Assembly: GCA_942159475.1 (NCBI GenBank)
Contig: OW804095.1
Location: 59,672,773 to 59,736,772, forward strand
Source: Sthenelais limicola
Taxonomy: Eukaryota > Annelida > Polychaeta > Phyllodocida > Sigalionidae
Length of the DNA stretch: 64,000 nucleotides
Direction of reading: 5' to 3'
Shown here: one piece after another, positions 25,901-38,100 of the stretch
Layout of the letters: every line of letters begins with the position of its first letter
Numbering within the stretch: the stretch's first letter is position 1
Notes under the pieces: generated by a model
Databases searched by the model: none
What the model saw: only the letters and a program-made list of their open reading frames with translations
Told to the model about the DNA's origin: nothing
Made by a program: the position numbers and the translations under genes

Positions 25901-26191
25901 TTTGATTATTGCCTTCCTCCTTGAGATTAAATTGAATATTTGGAAATTGAATTAATGTCAACAAGTCTTATTTCTTATTATCCTATAGTTTGTATCGTGA
26001 AAGCGCGTGTCTTTCTGTCATCTTAGAAACTACAGCTACTTGAACACAAGTTTTGTTTAGATCACAATTGCAGTTCTAATATTTAGGACATATCAATACC
26101 GGGCATCTTTGTGATGTGTATTAAGGTTGAATATATATAGTAAGAAGTGTTCAGGATCATCCTCATGATTATCTCAGCAGATATAACTGAA
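19910..26191. other. Convergent intergenic region between AdipoR and FAAH
   Basis: The AdipoR 3' UTR must begin here. AATAAA occurs at 20579-20584 and 21291-21296, and the second is followed by a T/G-rich stretch, so either could be the poly(A) signal. Between 25.18 and 26.09 kb lies a repeated ~140-bp unit, listed separately. No coding frame is recognised. A small imperfect palindrome lies at about 23187-23283. Confidence 0.55.
25188..26090 (+). repeat. Four copies of a ~141-147-bp unit, three in tandem and one separated
   Basis: The block ACAGCTACTTGAACACAAG recurs with small changes, its GCTACTTGAA core starting at 25191, 25338, 25479 and 26035. Before copies 2-4 sits a second shared block, GTGAAAGCRCGTGKCTTTC. 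The first three copies have periods of 147 and 141 bp. The fourth lies about 550 bp on, just beyond the FAAH stop codon. Confidence 0.8.
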
Positions 26192-29100
26192 TCATCCTGC
26201 ATGCTTCCAGGGCTTCAAGGCCGATTCTAAGTCCTTCATCACTCTCAGGATTCTTTCTTCATGAAAAGGAAGGCCCACAATTTGAACATTCAACGGGAGC
26301 CCTTCTGAATCTCTCGCGTACTGGAAAGTGAACCACATAGATCCCTATAGAGACTAGCTATAACCAGATCATTCTATTATAAAGTATAATCATAGCATTT
26401 GAATCAATCTTCAAAATGCCCATGGGAAGATTTAAAAAGTAAGGTATATTGAAACATCACCATCTCATGAACATTGTATTACAAATTTTGGAACCACTTA
26501 TCTAAGAAAAGCGATGGGGGAAAATGCGTACCTTCTTAACTCGTTTATGCCATAAATCTGGTGTTGGGTAACTTTCTAATTTCGCTATGTCTGCTGTGGT
26601 TACTTTAGTAACCGGCATGGATCCCACTGGGAAATCCAAACAGTTGTAGACCACCGTGGAAATAAATGTTCCTGGTTTTGATATAAAAATACGTTTTATG
26701 TCATAAAAATCCATTTGAAATGTTTTATTTTCGATGTTATAACTTGGTGTTACTCTATACCTTCATGTGTAAAGGTTAGATATATTAATATAGATAAATA
26801 GCCCCTTGCTTTAAAACACTCACCAGTTACAAAGCGGTGACTACCAATCGCCATTGCAGGTGTTGTAAAACCTGGTGCGATCACGATATCAATTCCTTTC
26901 GATCTCAAATCATCTTCTACATCACCCTTCAATTTCTGAAAGACCAATTAGATTCGATTTAACCAAGCATGATATCTCGAAGCCTTCCCAAAAGATCATT
27001 AACAATGATTTATGGTTGGTCAAAGTACAAGCCACAAATAAAACGGTAAGAACTTTTAAAAGATGGTAATTTGATTTGGACATTCTATATTGACAATCTG
27101 GATTTTAAAATATTAAACGTAAAAATAAATGACATATCTACGGAAGACACACATACTGCCAAGTCTCGTGTCACGTGTTGCCAGTCTTGGATCGACCTGA
27201 AACCATGAATGATTTGCGATTTTTACTTTTCATGTTAGAGGTAAAAACATGAAAGATATACGCGCGGTTGTATTGATATCAGCCAATGCATGTCTGCCTA
27301 TACAAGTATAGGCAGACATGAATTAGGCATTGCTGGGGGCTAGTACAGTGTTGGGGATATATTGGTTATGCATATCCCCTTGATTGGATTTGAAGTGGAA
27401 TTTCATGGAAATTGTGTTTTTTTTAAAAATAATTTGTTAAATGTTTGGAAGTATGAACTAATACATACATTATGATTACATTTATTCAACCATGAAATGT
27501 TTACAACTGGCGTGGACGGTGCACGTGCAACTTGTTAAGAATCTTCACTTTATATCCATCAATTCTGATGTGTAAATATTGTCAAGAAACAATAAAATAC
27601 TTCGATAGAATCTGCAAGTATACTTACCCACAACCACGCATATGGTTGTATACTAGTCCCATCTTTGGATACTAGAATAAAAATATATTAGAATGAATTT
27701 GACCATATCCCATATAATTATCTGAATGAAATATAGGCTATTATTTTACCAACTTTATATTGCATTTGTATTATACTGCTAGACTGGCAGACTGCATTGC
27801 ATATTATACCTATAGACGTAATATAGATGGCAAAGGAAAATACATACCACCCAGTTGAAGAAATTGCGAACCAAGAAACTGATAATCCTGCTTTGACAAA
27901 TCCACTGCCCCCAGTACATGATGTTATAAGCATGATCAATTGCGTCTGATTTCCTAAAGGCAATGCAAGAAAATGTTTCAGGAAAGTATAACTGTTTAAA
28001 AACAATTAAAAAAAGGAAATGATTAAAGTGGCAGAGAAGTAAACCATACACACTTTTAGCCAATGCTTTTGAATCTAGTGTAAATTCATGGTGGATTTTC
28101 TAATAATTCCGGCACTGAATCTAATGAATCTGGCAGAGAACCATTACCCACTCCCACGTACCCGAGAATGTCCGTGGCGTGGGTGATCCCGGGCCGGAGG
28201 GAATTAATTTAATATAAACATGATCGCCTCCAAAGAACCAATCCTTTATACTAAGCAAAATTGAGTACAAAAGTTGAATAACTGACATATTCAGATAGCC
28301 TAACATGTATGTCCCTGCGAGGGGGCGGGGGTGGGGGCTGTGGGGTGGGGGTGCGATACTTACAAAAGTCGACGATTTAAAGCCCCTCCATCTGATAATA
28401 ATGTTCTTGAAGCCATAGAGGCGGTAATGTTTCCCAGGTTGGGGAAAGACCATTCCACCACCTGAAAATAATCATTCAAATGTAAATAAATGGATGTAGA
28501 TAATAATAAATTTATTTTTATTAGCTACAGGATTCGTACATTTCTGCGATGATAAAAATCAAAATACTTTGTCAGGTCTAGATGTTAATTGCGTTGAAGA
28601 CTATGGCAGGGATGCAGGTTTTTATGCAAGGACTTGAAACACTAACAGTAGTGATTTTGATAGTTTTGTTATATTTCAAGAATTCAGCGGTAGCTGTTGT
28701 TGCAAGTACCCTAGATGCACATAGTTCATCTAGGGGGTCAGGGGAACCCCCGCCCCACCCCCTCAAACTAAAACAATAGGGGTCAACTGGTGCAATTGGT
28801 GGGGGTTTTTTTGCATCATAATTCATTATTCCTCCGCTGGAATAGCTTCTGTAAACAACCACTGTTTGAGACAGTATGACTAGTATGCAAATTCCAGGGT
28901 ATCCAAAGCCATTGTGCAAAATTTAAGGACTTAAAAGGCCTTGAAAAGTTTACATAAAATTCAAAGATTTTCCTGTACAAAGCCTGTAGCTAATACACCA
29001 TATTGACATTGTAGTAACGTGGTTGAAAATGCAGAAAAATACGTTATGATATCACCGAACTTGTATGCATATTTTCTGTGGATCACACTCATCTATTTGA

Positions 29101-32100
29101 TTTAATAGTTATTTATTTCAAGAAATATGGTGTTGCTTCGGTGGAAGTCCCTAATTGTTAGTAGTTTCTACTCTTGCTCACCTCATAACCCAGAGACCTT
29201 AGAGCATCCACCGCTTCTTGGACGGCGCGTTTCATCATCGGGGTGAGAGCCATGTAACCATCCTCAAAATAATACCCAATCCTCAACTTGTTTTTCTCAT
29301 TCAACATCTTCCATGCAAAGAAGATAAGGCAAATACCAATATTGAATCAATGCATTTATGACACAATGAAACACCCGGATTTCCTTATGTGTCATATAGT
29401 TTGAATAGTACATGTTTAAATAAATATGAACTATGCTGTATAACAGATATTCCATTAAAATTATATTTATGAAAAGTTAATCTTAAAGGGTTATTTACAA
29501 CGTATTTGTTTCATTACATTTAACCACAGACCTACGTGGACAAACTAATGTATTATATTATATAATATAAACTCAAATGGAATATGACCGATCATTTTAT
29601 ATGAAAAGGACATTTGAAATTTCTTTTGATGCATTGTCAAACGTCAAATGACTATTTAATATATGTTTATTGTACGTTTTTGCTACAACTATAGGCCTAT
29701 ATGGAAAAGGGTGGAAAATGTTGTAATTTACCTTCTCCTGGAATGGGATGGGGGCCATGCGTCTGTCCAATGCAAATTGGTAAGGGCAGAGGATTGCCTT
29801 CATGAGGAGAACAAGACCATCCACATCCCGAGCCATAGGACCGAGACATGAACGTACTGGATGGAAAGTACATTGAAAATGAAATGGAGAGAACTGTGCA
29901 TTTTGCTTACTGGTGCATACGTATGTATATCTTTCCTCCTCCAAATTGCGCTAGAAATCTGGAATCGAATACTTTTATTTCCGCCTTGTACAATATTAAT
30001 TCGCAATATATAATCAGGCTGGAAAGGGGATCTAAACCTTTTGCGGTCGAACACAAGTTTTCCAGGAAGTCTGACTTAGTTTTACTTTACATTATTGTAT
30101 TCTATTTTCCTTTACTTCATGCCGTCCAACCTGACCCGTGGCACCTAAACGTCATGAATTATATTCAGTGTTCGTTCGCCATGAACTCAATGCTATTACG
30201 ATAATAATAAAAGTGCATAATATTATATTCTACCTAGATTTTGTCCTTTGAACAGAGTCATTTCTCCTTTGCCTGAAATACGCCCATAGGCAGGTTTTAA
30301 ACCATAGGTACCACAGAAAGCTGAAGGAATGCGAATGCTTCCTCCGATATCTCCACCAAGGCCAAGGATAGAGGCCCCAATACTCAGACATGCCGCCTCT
30401 CCGCCCGTCGACCCTCCTGCAGAATGTGTCTTTTTATGTGGGTTCAGCGTCTGCCCGTATATTGGGTTGCAAGAGTCCATGCTAAGACAAATGAAAACAC
30501 CTATTATTAGTCATAAGATAGCAATAGTCAAATAAAGTTTTGATTCTCACTTTCAGCTTGCCTCAAAAAGCAATCACAATTCCTCCTCCCATGCAAGTTT
30601 TGATTATTTTCGCTCTTTATATAGGTAGACGAAGCATGAGACAGCCGACCTGTACGACACCTGAATGAAAAACAATGTCCTCTATACCTTTAAAAGAATT
30701 ATTTTCGATCTTTCCCACCAAATTTTGATCGAATGATAGCAGATTAATTCATTCGTTTTACCAAAATGGTTATAAGATTAATTTTCCGGCTTTTATATTA
30801 ACAGATGATTTTGCTTGACATGACAACTATAAAACCTTGTATTGGTCAAAGAGCTTATTATGGGACCCATATATAGCCTAAGCGCTTTGCCTTGCATGAC
30901 TACACGTCGTCTTTGATGAACATTTTGAATTTACTCATTTTAGTCATACTATATAGTGCTCATTTAATTTCATGAACAGATATTTAGCACACTATTGATC
31001 TTTTGAAATGTTCCTACTCTACTTCGAATTCATAATGTGGTGCATATAATTAGGTTAGACTTTAAAATCCATTTAAATTCAACGTATAGGCTAGCGTGCA
31101 TAGCTTTTGGCAAATACATTAAATAGATATATAACATTTCTAGAATTTGTTCATTAACTATCTTCGATTTTCGAGAGCCTTTAACATACAATGGCACAAG
31201 TCATTTGGACCTCCGATGATTATGTTTTCATTGACTGCATGTGCATATTCAATGACTGCATGTACCACATGCGGCAATTTATAGGTTTTATTTTAATGTT
31301 GTGCGAACGTTTTTAAATAGCATATTATATTACATGATGAAGCTAGTATAGATAAATTCAGTTAAATTACCTTAACATTGTTTGGGGGATGTTTGTCCTC
31401 GCAAATGGAATAGCACCTTGCTGTTTCAGTACCTATGATAAAAAATAAAGAATGAAATATATGCGTATGAAGATAGGATTTGTTTTTATGGCAGGGACTG
31501 TAATGCCACACTGCCATTACTACTTCAGTCACATTTGTCTAACGTGTAGACAGTCCAGTCCAGAAAGCCACATTCTTCGAGCGTTGCAGTTCACCGCATA
31601 CAGCAATAAGCTTAACCACAGCTAGGGCGAAGAATAAAAGTGTTAATGGGAATCACCTGACCCCTAAAAGTTAGGGGGTCATTACGGCTTTCTACTACTG
31701 ACTGTAGAGTGTTTTTTAACCCAATATACAGGTCAATAGTATTAGTGCCTGTGATTGGTTGGAGGTAGAGAAGCAATACTGACCAGTTTGCTAAAACAGG
31801 TAAACTATACATAGTATTCACATGACGTCACCCCAGTCAGCGGCTATCCTCACTGGCAGCCATACTGTGTGGCAGCATAGATAGCGGGAGACACTAGATC
31901 GACAGGATTTCCCGTTTCTAATGTTTGCTAATGGCAATTATACTCATTATTCCATCATGACACACTAACAAAATGACCATATAACCTATCAGCATACTGT
32001 ATATAACATTCTCTAAAACTTTCGGAGGTGAAAACTGCATTTTTGAGGCTTGGAGCACTCATGTCCAGCTAAAGTTGACCCACATTATGGCAAGCCGCGG

Positions 32101-35100
32101 CTAGCGCCGTGACGTCAGTGAATACTATGTATAGGGTCTTTGTCAATGAAAATATGACAGGCCAAATTCGTTCATGTTAAATAAATGGCAATGTGAAAGT
32201 TTCATTTCCATTCAACTAGAACGGCATTAAAAAATAGAGATGGTATTGTCAATACTGCTTGTAAATCAATTTGAGTGAATCTCAACCAATCAGAAAATCA
32301 ATTGGCTGTTAATTGCTCATTATGTTGTTTTATTTATTACTATCAAAGGTCACATACATTTAACATTGATATTAAAAAAAAATATGCATATCCACCTTGT
32401 GGATGTATCACTGCGTTGCCTATCATATAATCCAGTATACTAAATCATTTACTATTCTATCATAGACTGACACAAATTATGATAACATTCATTACCTCAA
32501 TATATCAATATAAGTATAACGTCATTACAACATCTTTGACGATCTGTTGTTATCCACTTTCCTTATCTTCTTACAGTTGGTACCTAATCTTGTTGCCATA
32601 TAGCCCTGAGAAGGTTTTTTTCAGTTTAAAAAACACAGGACCGATGAAAATTAAATATTTACCTTACACATTTTCTATACCAACCACCGAATGTACACTT
32701 GAGACCAGTTTACAATCAAATCATTGGTTCCTTATCCATTCAATGATAATGAGTATGGTGAATGGAGTAAGATGGCGATTTAACTTCGCGATATAGATTG
32801 GGTAATAATCGCCCTATCAGATATAATTGTACTTGATAGGCGTTCACTCCATGGGTGTAAACTTAATCTATATTGTTTAGATATAGATACGGCCAAGTCG
32901 TTGATAAGACCAAAGGGTCAGAATCTGGAAAACTCATAAAATCGAATCATTACCTTAATGAGTACGCAATCTTCTTCGAATTTCTGGTCGAGGAAAATAC
33001 TCATGCCCGCGGTACTATCGTAACCCTAGAAAGAAGCACAGAACTTTATTTAATTTTAACATAAGACATTGAAGACTGCTCTTTACATAAACAGCCGCCG
33101 CATTTTAGGCCTGGGAAAACGATTTTAGAAGATAGTGCCACACGTACGTGTACATGCTTACCCTTTCCTGTATTTTTTTCAAAGATAGTTATTCGGATTT
33201 ATCTTTACTCCTTTTTCATATTTTAGTTCTTGTTAATGTACACATCTCCCACTCTTTCAAAGCCCATTTATAAGCAATTAGCGAGAAACTTACTCCGAAT
33301 GGAATGCTCTCTTTGATCGTAACCGGAATCCCATGGAGTGGTCGTCCTGACCTGTCTTCAATCCTATCACATTCAGCCGCCAAATCCTGATGTTTAAATT
33401 CAAGAAAGTTATGAATGAATCCGCATTTTTGTATGAGAGAGTTAGAGAGTTTTGAAACACTGAATTACATCATAAACATCATAGGAAATGGTACTAACCT
33501 CCGCCTCGTGGATATAGCCTGTAATAGCATTGATTTCTTTGTTTGCTTTCAGAGCCTATACAGAAATAAGAACATACATTAACAGAACACACAATATTAT
33601 TATTATTACTCCACTCAAGCATCCATCAATTGTCCTTAAGTGTTTTAATGACGTTATAATGGTACCCTTTACTCCTAGAGAAACGGGTTATAGTAGCTAG
33701 CGCAAAATATCATTCCGCTCTTGTGTCTGCATGTTTGAGAAATAAGAATGTTCACGAGAAGATTATATATATATGCAAAGCGGATCAAAGTTTCCGATAG
33801 GATGAGAAGATCGCAAAACACTTAATTCCCAATATAACGTTAACATAATAAAAGCGTTTATATTCTCTTTGATCAAATCAAATCAAAAAACAAAAGGCAT
33901 ATGGGCCAGACCCGAAAAACCACAACAATTGCCAGTAGGATGCTACAAGAGGTATGTGTACAAGTTCAACAGCACTTTTCACTACAGATAAAAATACTGT
34001 CAATTTTGTCATGCAGTTGACTTAAGTATACGTGGAGGGGACGGCCGGTACCCTACCACATTCCCTTCCTACCGCCTTGAATTGCATTTGCTCACGCATT
34101 TGATTGACAACCGATCTGATCAATAGATAATTATAGAATTTCTTATAATATATTATTTGCTTCCATCGTCTCTTTACAATTGATCTGTGACCTTATGTCC
34201 TCGGTCTGAAATGCTAGTTGTCGTTTAATTAAAATCTTTCCTTTTTAAATTAGAATGTTTATACAGCAAGTCAATAAATCAAATCATTTCCCGAGTAGTC
34301 AAGTACAATGAAGAGACATAGTCATTTGAATCCCCAATATAACGTTTACATAATAAAACGTTTATTGTCTTTGATCAAATCAAATAATAATAATAAACAC
34401 CACAATATAATATTGATTGGACCTAAAATGGATAGCAATTCTTGATTTAAAAAAGGGATATTACTATGGAAAGCGGAATGCATATAACCGAAAATTGCGC
34501 ATGCGCAAAAATCGGCTCAATAGTAATTCAATGGGAACCGTACTTTCCGCACCCGCCAATGTCGCCCGCTATATACGGGTTGCTGCGCTAAAAGCGGTTG
34601 CGCCAAATGCGCGTTGCCTTTTTTCCTGGCCGCGAATTTTGTTGCCGAGAAAAGCGGCCGACAAACTCGGGTGATTGAAGCGGTGGACTCGCATGCGCAA
34701 CCGAAACTGGCGCATGTACGGCCGGAATCGGCGCATGAGATACCCGATATATGCGCATGACACACCGATATTTTCGCGCTCTTGTGCGTTCAATACGGCC
34801 ACAAACGACGGCTGCAAACTTCGGATCATTAATGAATTGTATGATAAACATTTATATTGATATTCTTACATGATGACGCCCCCCCCCCGCCTCTGCACCC
34901 ATGGATACGTCATATATGATATATGGGTCAGATTCTCTGAATATGTACAATTCACCTTCAACAATCCACTCAAATAACACTCATTAAGCTTCAAATGCAG
35001 TTTAACATAACAAAACAGATACTTTAAATCAATGTGATACAAAATATACTCAGACATATACCCAGTATTCTTCGTTTTTCAGCCAAATTTAGCAGAATTT

Positions 35101-38100
35101 ACTAAATGTGTACAGCTGCCAATTGTACATTTTCTGAAAATCTGACCCATATAAGTGGGGAAACGGCGATCTATATGATATAGAGCCATGCTACTTATAT
35201 TTTCTCTTTCATTTCATCAATATTAGTGGGGCCCTTTACCTATGTCTACCTAGTCGGAAATTCTAAGTATTGATATTTATAGACTTATATTACACATAAT
35301 TAATAATAAATATTTTGACGTTTGGCGACCTTGACCAGGAAAGCCATTGACGCAGTAGGTGTCCAATCACCGACATGATTTTAGATTTGTGGCTAATTCA
35401 AGGCCAGGGAAAGCTATGACGCAGTAGGCGTCCAATCTACGAGCATTTTATACATGTATATACCGTTTGTGTGTATGCGCACATGTATACAGGTATATGT
35501 ATGTACATACATGCATGCATTTGTGTCTAGATTTTCAGAAAATGTACAATTCAACTTCGCCCATCTTCTCAAATAACCCAAATTTCAGATGAAACCTCCT
35601 CCAGTACCCACCTCCAGTCACCTCCTCCAGAACCTCCTCCATTGACCTCTTCCAGTACCTCCTCCAGTAACCTCCTCCAGTACCCTCCTCTAGTAACCTC
35701 CTCCAGTACCCTCCTCCAGTACCCTCCTCCAGTAACCTCCTCCACTTATCTCCTCCAGTAACCTCCTCCAGTACCCTCCTCTAGTAACCTCCTCCAGTAC
35801 CCTCCTCCAGTAACCTCCTTCAGTACCCTCCTCCAGCAACCTCCTCCACTTATCTCCTCCAGCAACGTCCTCCACTTATCTCCTCCAGCAACGTCCTCCA
35901 CTTATCTCCTCCAGTAACCTCCTGCAGTTACCTCTTGCAGTAACATCCTCCAGTACATCCTCCAGTACCCCCACATTTAGTCCAATCTGCTCAAATGTGT
36001 CATGAATAATTTTGGAAAAGTGTGGTTACTCCAGGGCTGGGAATGCCATTAAAACATGCACTATCCACCATATGTTCCAGTGCTCACCAAAAATAATGAT
36101 AAACTAATAACACTGGTGTCTATTGAGCCTCCATTCAATCCTATACAAACAAAAAATTGTGCAGTGAGAATTAACATAGGATTGAATGGGAATCCCATAG
36201 AAACCTATGCAAACTAAAAATTGTGCAGTCAGAATTAACATAGGATTGAATGGGAATCCCATAGAAACCTATGCAAACTAAAAATTGTGCAGTAAGAATT
36301 AACATAGGATTCAATTGGAGTTCCATTCAAACCTATGTTAACTATCTTTTGTGCATAATAAATCTGACGGTGGTATTATCATTGTTTTTCACAATTAATG
36401 CTACTCCAGTATATCCTCCAGTAACAATTCTAGTACCCCCCTCCTCCAGTATCTCTTCCAGTACTTCATCCAGCTTTTCCTACAGTATATCCTCCAGGAG
36501 GAGGTACATGGGGTGTACAGGAGGATGTACAGGAGGAGGTACAGGGTGTGTACAGGAGGATTTACAGGTGTATGTACAGGAGGACGTACAGGAGGAGATA
36601 GATACAGGGGTATATACAGGAGGATGTACAGGTTGGTGGTACAGGGGTATATACAGGAGGATGTACAGGTTGGTGGTACAGGGGTATGTACAGGAGGAGG
36701 TACAGGTTGGTGGTACAGGGGTATATACAGGAGGATGTACAGGTTGGTGGTACAGGGGTATGTACAGGAGGAGGTACAGGTTGGTGGTACAGGGGTATGT
36801 ACAGGAGGAGGTACAGGTTGGTGGTACAGGGGTATGTACAGGAGGAGGTACAGGGGGTATATGTACAGGAGGAGGTACAGGTTGGTGGTACAGGGGGTGT
36901 ACAGGAGGAGGTACAGGATGTACAGGAGGTGGTACAGCGGTATGTACAGAGGAGGTACAGGGGGTGGACAGGAGGAGATACAGGGGTATGGACAGGGGTG
37001 TGTACAGGAGGATTTACAGGTGTATGCACAGGAGGACATACAGGATGAGATACAGGGGGTGTACAGGAGGAGGTACAGGAGGAGGTACAGGGGGTATATG
37101 TACAGGAGGATGTACAGGTTGGAGGTACAGGAGGGGGTATAGGGGGTGTACAGGAGTATGTACAGGAGTATGTACAGGGGTATGTACAGGAGGATGTACA
37201 GGTTGGAGGTACAGGAGTATGTACAGGAGGAGGTACAGGGGAATGTCCAGGAGGAGGCACAGGGGGTGTATGTGAACGTAATTTTACGTTTCATTATATT
37301 GTACATGTAACATGAGGCAGATTTTCAGAAAATGTGCAATTGGCAGCTGTACACATTTAGTAAATTCTGCTAAGTTAGGCTGCAATTTGGTCAATCAATA
37401 CAAGATAAATTCGAGTATATTCGGCATTGATTACATTGATTCTAGCAATCTGTTTGGTTAGGTTGAACTGTATTTTGAACGTTAGACTGAAATCAGGGTT
37501 ATATGAGAAGATCGGCGTAGTGGAATTGTACATTTTCTGAAAATCTGACCCACATACCCCTCCTTCCCCATACCCTACCCCCCTTCATCTCCAGGCCCAT
37601 TTGACGGCCGCATTTGACGACAGAAGCGGCCGACGAAATCGGTAAGAGTTGCGAAATGGGCGGCTGCAGTACCGCAAATTGCGGCCGCCGGCCCCGTAAA
37701 AAGCGGGCGGCGGTGCGTAAAAAGCGGTTCGACGGCCGCGAAAGTCGGATGGAATTTGCGGCAATTTCGGTAATGTTGCGATTAAAACGGTTGCCGCTTT
37801 TTGCGCATGCGCAATTTTCGGTTATATGCATTCCGCTTTCCATATATTACCCGTCTTTGGTATGCATGTAGTACGTCCACGGCTTTAAGGTCACCATTTT
37901 GCAATTTTTCGTGGAGTTGTGACACAGTAAGACCCAAGATTTCGCGCTCCTTCTCCGGGGATAGCTATATGAAAAAACGAAACAAGAAGATATTTGTTTT
38001 TTCTCCCTACCGGTATTTAAGAGCGCTGAAAATCGATGCAGGTTTTTGTGCAACTATGCATAGGAATCTATTGATTTTAGAGGATATTTTCTTTTGTAAA

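Larger units (their letters stand above)
34465..37844. mobile_element. 3.4-kb fold-back element with 47-bp perfect TIRs, in FAAH intron 2
   Basis: The left end (34465-34511, starting TATGGAAAGCGGAATGCATA) and right end (37798-37844) are perfect reverse complements over 47 bp and contain the palindrome GCGCATGCGC. TATTAC flanks both sides (34459-34464 and 37845-37850) as a 6-bp target duplication. Inside are GC-rich subterminal blocks with many AAGCGG/AATCGG motifs (34590-34730 and 37615-37795), two inverted copies of a 225-bp MITE, and minisatellite arrays between them. No transposase is seen. The superfamily is unknown. Confidence 0.85.

Noticed and set aside
35690..35875. 61-codon minus-strand frame of Glu/Gly/Tyr repeats
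   Set aside because: It is a translation of the CTCCTCCAGTA minisatellite.
36271..37275. 334-codon plus-strand frame and 232-301-codon minus-strand frames
   Set aside because: They lie in a minisatellite whose units lack stop codons on both strands. The predicted proteins are pure unit translations.
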